Positions 61,343 through 64,000 of a stretch of DNA of 64,000 nucleotides are shown here, piece by piece; position 1 is the first letter of the stretch; each line of letters opens with the position of its first letter. Source of the DNA: Pseudomonas arsenicoxydans (GTDB taxonomy: Bacteria; Pseudomonadota; Gammaproteobacteria; Pseudomonadales; Pseudomonadaceae). Location of the stretch: contig NZ_RCZE01000006.1 in NCBI RefSeq assembly GCF_006438915.1, positions 310,001 to 374,000 on the forward strand, given 5' to 3'. The notes beneath the pieces were generated by a model that saw only the letters and a list, made by a program, of their open reading frames with translations, was not told the origin of the DNA and searched no databases. A program made the position numbers and the translations under genes.

Positions 61343-62308
61343 CTATCGTGCCGCCTTGCGCGGCACGATCTTCTTCAGCAATTGCTTCGCCTTCCCGCGT
61401 AACCGCGCCAGACCCGAATCCTTCCCCGGCGGGCTCAGCCCCTGCTGGCGCACCCAATCCTTCCAGCGAATCCGTTCATCCCGCACCACCCAGCCTTCCT
61501 GTTGGGCAAAGCTCTCCGCCAGGAACAAGCCGCGAGTGCTCGCGGGGTAAAGCTGATCCTTCTTCAAGGTATACAGCTCGGCCATCGGCTGGCCGTCCTG
61601 CAAAGGCATCAGGTACAAATCGGGGCGCTTGCGGTCGAGGCGGGCCACCAGTTGATCGCCTTCCAGCCGCTCATCGACATGAAACAGGCTCAGGGATTTG
61701 GCTTCCTTGGGCACGTCGAGGCGTAAGTCATAGATCAACTGCAGCGACGCGGTGGGCAAATGCACGTAAGCCCGGGGCCGTTCGATCAGTTGCAGCTTGG
61801 CGCAACGCACCGGTCGCGCCGAACCGGACAACGGCGTCAGGCGAAACGGTAGCGCCTCGCGGTAGTGCAGGGCACTGGCATAGGGCGCTGGCAGCCACGT
61901 CTCATTAAAACGCCCGCCGAGCCAGCCTTCCGGGGTTTCCAGCAGGCACTCTTCGGCAATTTCCTGGATCGCGGTGTGCAGCGGCAGGTTCAGTTCATGG
62001 GCCGGCACGTAGCCGGAGATCAGCTTGAGCACCACGTCACCACGGTCCTGCCGACGTTGACGCACCAACACCCAGTAATCGCGATTCTGCCAATGCAGGG
62101 TCAGGCGCACCGAGACCCCGAGGTTGGCCAGTTCCAGCGCAAACCGTTCGGTGCTGGCCACCGTCACGGGGCGGCGACGTTGCAGGGTCTGGGAGAAATT
62201 GAGCGGCATCCCGACGCTCTGGTAGCTCAAGCCTTCGGGAGTCGCTTCGACGTACAACGGCAGGGTCTTGAAGTTGCTCGGGTTCTTTCTAATGAGCGTA
62301 CGCGGCAT
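61343..62308 (-). CDS. Conserved hypothetical protein, possible degenerate Nudix-like motif
   Basis: 321 residues, soluble, no signal peptide; strongly basic C-terminus (LRGKAKQLLKKIVPRKAAR). ATG 62308 has AGGAG seven bases upstream. Between about residues 99 and 123, GYVPAHELNLPLHTAIQEIAEECLL recalls a Nudix box (GxxxxxE ... xE(I)xEE), but the spacing is two residues too long and the final Gly is missing, so Nudix activity is doubtful. The gene lies in the same direction as the aldo/keto reductase, 32 bases downstream of it. Related proteins occur at the same place in other Pseudomonas, as far as I recall. Confidence 0.75.
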   Translation of the reverse strand: MPRTLIRKNPSNFKTLPLYVEATPEGLSYQSVGMPLNFSQTLQRRRPVTVASTERFALELANLGVSVRLTLHWQNRDYWVLVRQRRQDRGDVVLKLISGYVPAHELNLPLHTAIQEIAEECLLETPEGWLGGRFNETWLPAPYASALHYREALPFRLTPLSGSARPVRCAKLQLIERPRAYVHLPTASLQLIYDLRLDVPKEAKSLSLFHVDERLEGDQLVARLDRKRPDLYLMPLQDGQPMAELYTLKKDQLYPASTRGLFLAESFAQQEGWVVRDERIRWKDWVRQQGLSPPGKDSGLARLRGKAKQLLKKIVPRKAAR

Positions 62309-62340
62309 GTCGGCTCCTGCTTAAGGCCGCGTGGGCGGCG

Positions 62341-63153
62341 TCAGTTTCTACGGAGGACCTGGGCAACGGTCGCAACGTTGTGGGCGAGGTGCAGCGGATT
62401 AATGGTCCCGACAATAGCACTGGCCACACCCGGATGTTCAAACAACAACTCGAAGCTGGCGCGCACCGGGTCCACGCCTGGGCTGAGGCACACATGACCG
62501 CTGGCGAGGGCTTTTTTGACCAGAATGGCTTTGCCGTGAGCAGCAGCATAGTCAATGACGGGCTTCTCGTTCTGCTCGTTCAGATTGTAGGTGACCATGG
62601 CGCAATCACCTTGTTCCAGAGCCTTCAAACCACCCTCGACGGTTTTCCCGGAAAAACCGAAGCCGCGAATCTTGCCTTCGGCCTTGAGCGCAGCGAGGGT
62701 CGCGTAGACCTCGCTGTCATTGAGAATCGCCAGATCGTTACCGTCGGAGTGCACCAGCACCAGGTCGATAAAGTTCGTTTCCAGACGTTGCAGGCTGCGC
62801 TCCACTGAAAGTCGGGTGTGGGCGGCACTGAAATCGTGGCTCGACTGGCCGTTGGAAAATTCTTCACCGACCTTGCTGACAATCACCCAGTCCTGACGCT
62901 GGCCGCGCAACAATGGGCCGAGGCGTTCTTCGCTGCGGCCATAGGCCGGGGCGGTGTCGATCAGGTTGATGCCCATGTCGCGGGAAAGTTTGAGCAGACG
63001 ACGCGCATCGTCGTCGTCGGGAATCTGGAAGCCGTTGGGGTACTTCACGCCCTGGTCGCGGCCGAGTTTGACCGTGCCCAGGCCCAGCGGCGACACCAGC
63101 AGGCCGGTGCTGCCCAGTGGGCGATGCAGATCGTGCAGGGTGGGTTGGCTCAT
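62341..63153 (-). CDS. Aldo/keto reductase
   Basis: 270-residue NADPH-dependent oxidoreductase with a TIM-barrel fold. The catalytic tetrad is visible: Asp in INLIDTAPAYGRSEERLG, Tyr in the same motif, Lys in VIVSKVGEEF and His in DLVLVHSDG. C-terminal cofactor-binding segments (SAIVGTINPLHLAHNV) are present. ATG 63153 overlaps the stop of the upstream oxidoreductase (ATGA), so the pair is coupled. Substrate unknown. Corresponds to PA4992. Confidence 0.9.
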   Translation of the reverse strand: MSQPTLHDLHRPLGSTGLLVSPLGLGTVKLGRDQGVKYPNGFQIPDDDDARRLLKLSRDMGINLIDTAPAYGRSEERLGPLLRGQRQDWVIVSKVGEEFSNGQSSHDFSAAHTRLSVERSLQRLETNFIDLVLVHSDGNDLAILNDSEVYATLAALKAEGKIRGFGFSGKTVEGGLKALEQGDCAMVTYNLNEQNEKPVIDYAAAHGKAILVKKALASGHVCLSPGVDPVRASFELLFEHPGVASAIVGTINPLHLAHNVATVAQVLRRN

Positions 63154-64000
63154 GGCAGCAGTTGCTCCCAAGCCGGCACACCCATTGGCGGTTTCGGCAA
63201 TTCGGGCAGTGGCGCGGGATGGCTTGGCTGGATGCCGTCACGCGTCAGGCTGGCGATAACCCGGTCGGCAAAGTCCGGCGCCAGCGCCAGTTTGGTCGGC
63301 CAGCCAACCAGCAGGCGACCTTGTTCGGCGAGGAAGGCGTTGTCGGGACGGGTGAGCCCTGATTGCAGCGGCTCGGCGCGGTCCACGCGCAAGGTGGCCC
63401 ATTGCGCGGTGCTCAGGTCGATCCATGGCAGCAACTGCCCGAGCTCTTGCTGGGCCGTGGCGATTTGCTCGGCAGGTTCACGGGCAACGCCTTCGGCTTC
63501 GGCAATGTCGCCGCCCATGTACCAGACCCACTGACCGTCGGCTGCCGGGTGAGTGGTCACGGTCAGACGAGGTTTGGTGCCGCCGCCCAGGCAATGGGCG
63601 TACAGCGGTTTCAGGCCCGGGCCTTTGGCAATGATCATGTGCAACGGCCGACGCTGCATGGCGGGCTGGGTCAGCCCCAGCGCTTCCAGTAACGCGGCGG
63701 TGCCGGCGCCAGCACTCAGGACGATGCGTTGGGCACGAATCTCGCGCTCGTCGACCTTCAGGCCGACAAGAATCCCACCTTCCAGCAGCGGTTCGATCTT
63801 CTGCCCGGCGAGCAGGCCATCGCCGGCCAGATCGGCCAGGCGCTGGATCAGGCTTGGCACGTCGACCACCAATTCCGCCAGGCGATAGACCTTGCCCTTG
63901 AAGCGTTTGTCTTGCAGAGCGGGTGGCAGTTGCTCGCCCTTGACCTGATCGACACGGCCGCGCACGGCCTTGCTCGCGAAGAAACTGGTGAGGTTGCCGG
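63150..64000 (-). CDS. FAD-dependent oxidoreductase, DAO family (partial, N-terminus outside)
   Basis: The C-terminal 283 residues or so of a DadA/glycine-oxidase-like flavoprotein: RIVLSAGAGTAALLEALGL (FAD domain return), VWYMGGDIAEAEGV and the C-terminal RPDNAFLAEQGRLLVGWPTKLALAPDFADRV substrate/FAD region. The frame stays open to the end of the window, so the start and the N-terminal GxGxxG are not visible. It is translationally coupled to the aldo/keto reductase. Corresponds to PA4991. Confidence 0.85.
   Translation of the reverse strand, partial: GNLTSFFASKAVRGRVDQVKGEQLPPALQDKRFKGKVYRLAELVVDVPSLIQRLADLAGDGLLAGQKIEPLLEGGILVGLKVDEREIRAQRIVLSAGAGTAALLEALGLTQPAMQRRPLHMIIAKGPGLKPLYAHCLGGGTKPRLTVTTHPAADGQWVWYMGGDIAEAEGVAREPAEQIATAQQELGQLLPWIDLSTAQWATLRVDRAEPLQSGLTRPDNAFLAEQGRLLVGWPTKLALAPDFADRVIASLTRDGIQPSHPAPLPELPKPPMGVPAWEQLLP

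Overview
The window looks like chromosomal DNA of a fluorescent Pseudomonas (P. fluorescens group). Protein sequences and gene order follow the P. aeruginosa block running roughly from PA5022 down to PA4991 (recalled synteny, not computed). GC content is high, and two Pseudomonas-type REP families fill most gaps.

Layout. (1) 1-11.6 kb: an MscK-type mechanosensitive channel (3' end cut by the window edge), a CvrA/NhaP2-type K+/H+ antiporter, two chemoreceptors flanking a small coiled-coil/ZapA-like gene pair, and an acyl-CoA dehydrogenase. (2) 11.8-17.8 kb: the divergent proline module putA / putP, with several PutA-operator-like sites between them. (3) 18.1-23.5 kb: an accessory island. It holds an 'evolved' VgrG with a C-terminal LysM-like and glycine-rich hydrophobic extension, two AT-rich paralogous membrane-protein genes (candidate immunity), a DUF4123 adaptor, then an elaborately folded, apparently pseudoknotted RNA element in front of a small hypothetical gene. 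(4) 23.8-30.0 kb: rlmJ, msrA, a DipA-type c-di-GMP phosphodiesterase and a PhoD-like phosphatase. (5) 30.3-38.3 kb: aceF and aceE (pyruvate dehydrogenase), divergent from glnE. (6) 38.6-59.5 kb: the LPS core cluster waaF-waaC-waaG-waaP and three more kinase-like genes; a lipoprotein/DUF3800 insert; carbamoyltransferase, glycosyltransferase, mig-14, PIG-L deacetylase and two more glycosyltransferases; on the opposite strand an acyltransferase and an O-antigen-ligase/kinase fusion; then msbA. (7) 59.7-64 kb: hldE, a conserved hypothetical gene, an aldo/keto reductase and a partial FAD oxidoreductase.

How the genes work together. hldE makes the ADP-heptose that WaaC and WaaF add to lipid A-Kdo. 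WaaG and the later transferases extend the outer core. The kinase series phosphorylates heptose, the carbamoyltransferase decorates it, MsbA flips the core-lipid A, and the ligase attaches O-antigen. Most of these genes overlap by 1-17 bases, which suggests a few long operons.

Most notable are the structured RNA at 23012-23144, the VgrG effector with duplicated immunity-like genes, a possible small RNA gene on the minus strand at about 46945-47008, and paired palindromes upstream of aceE. No rRNA, tRNA, CRISPR array or insertion sequence was recognised.
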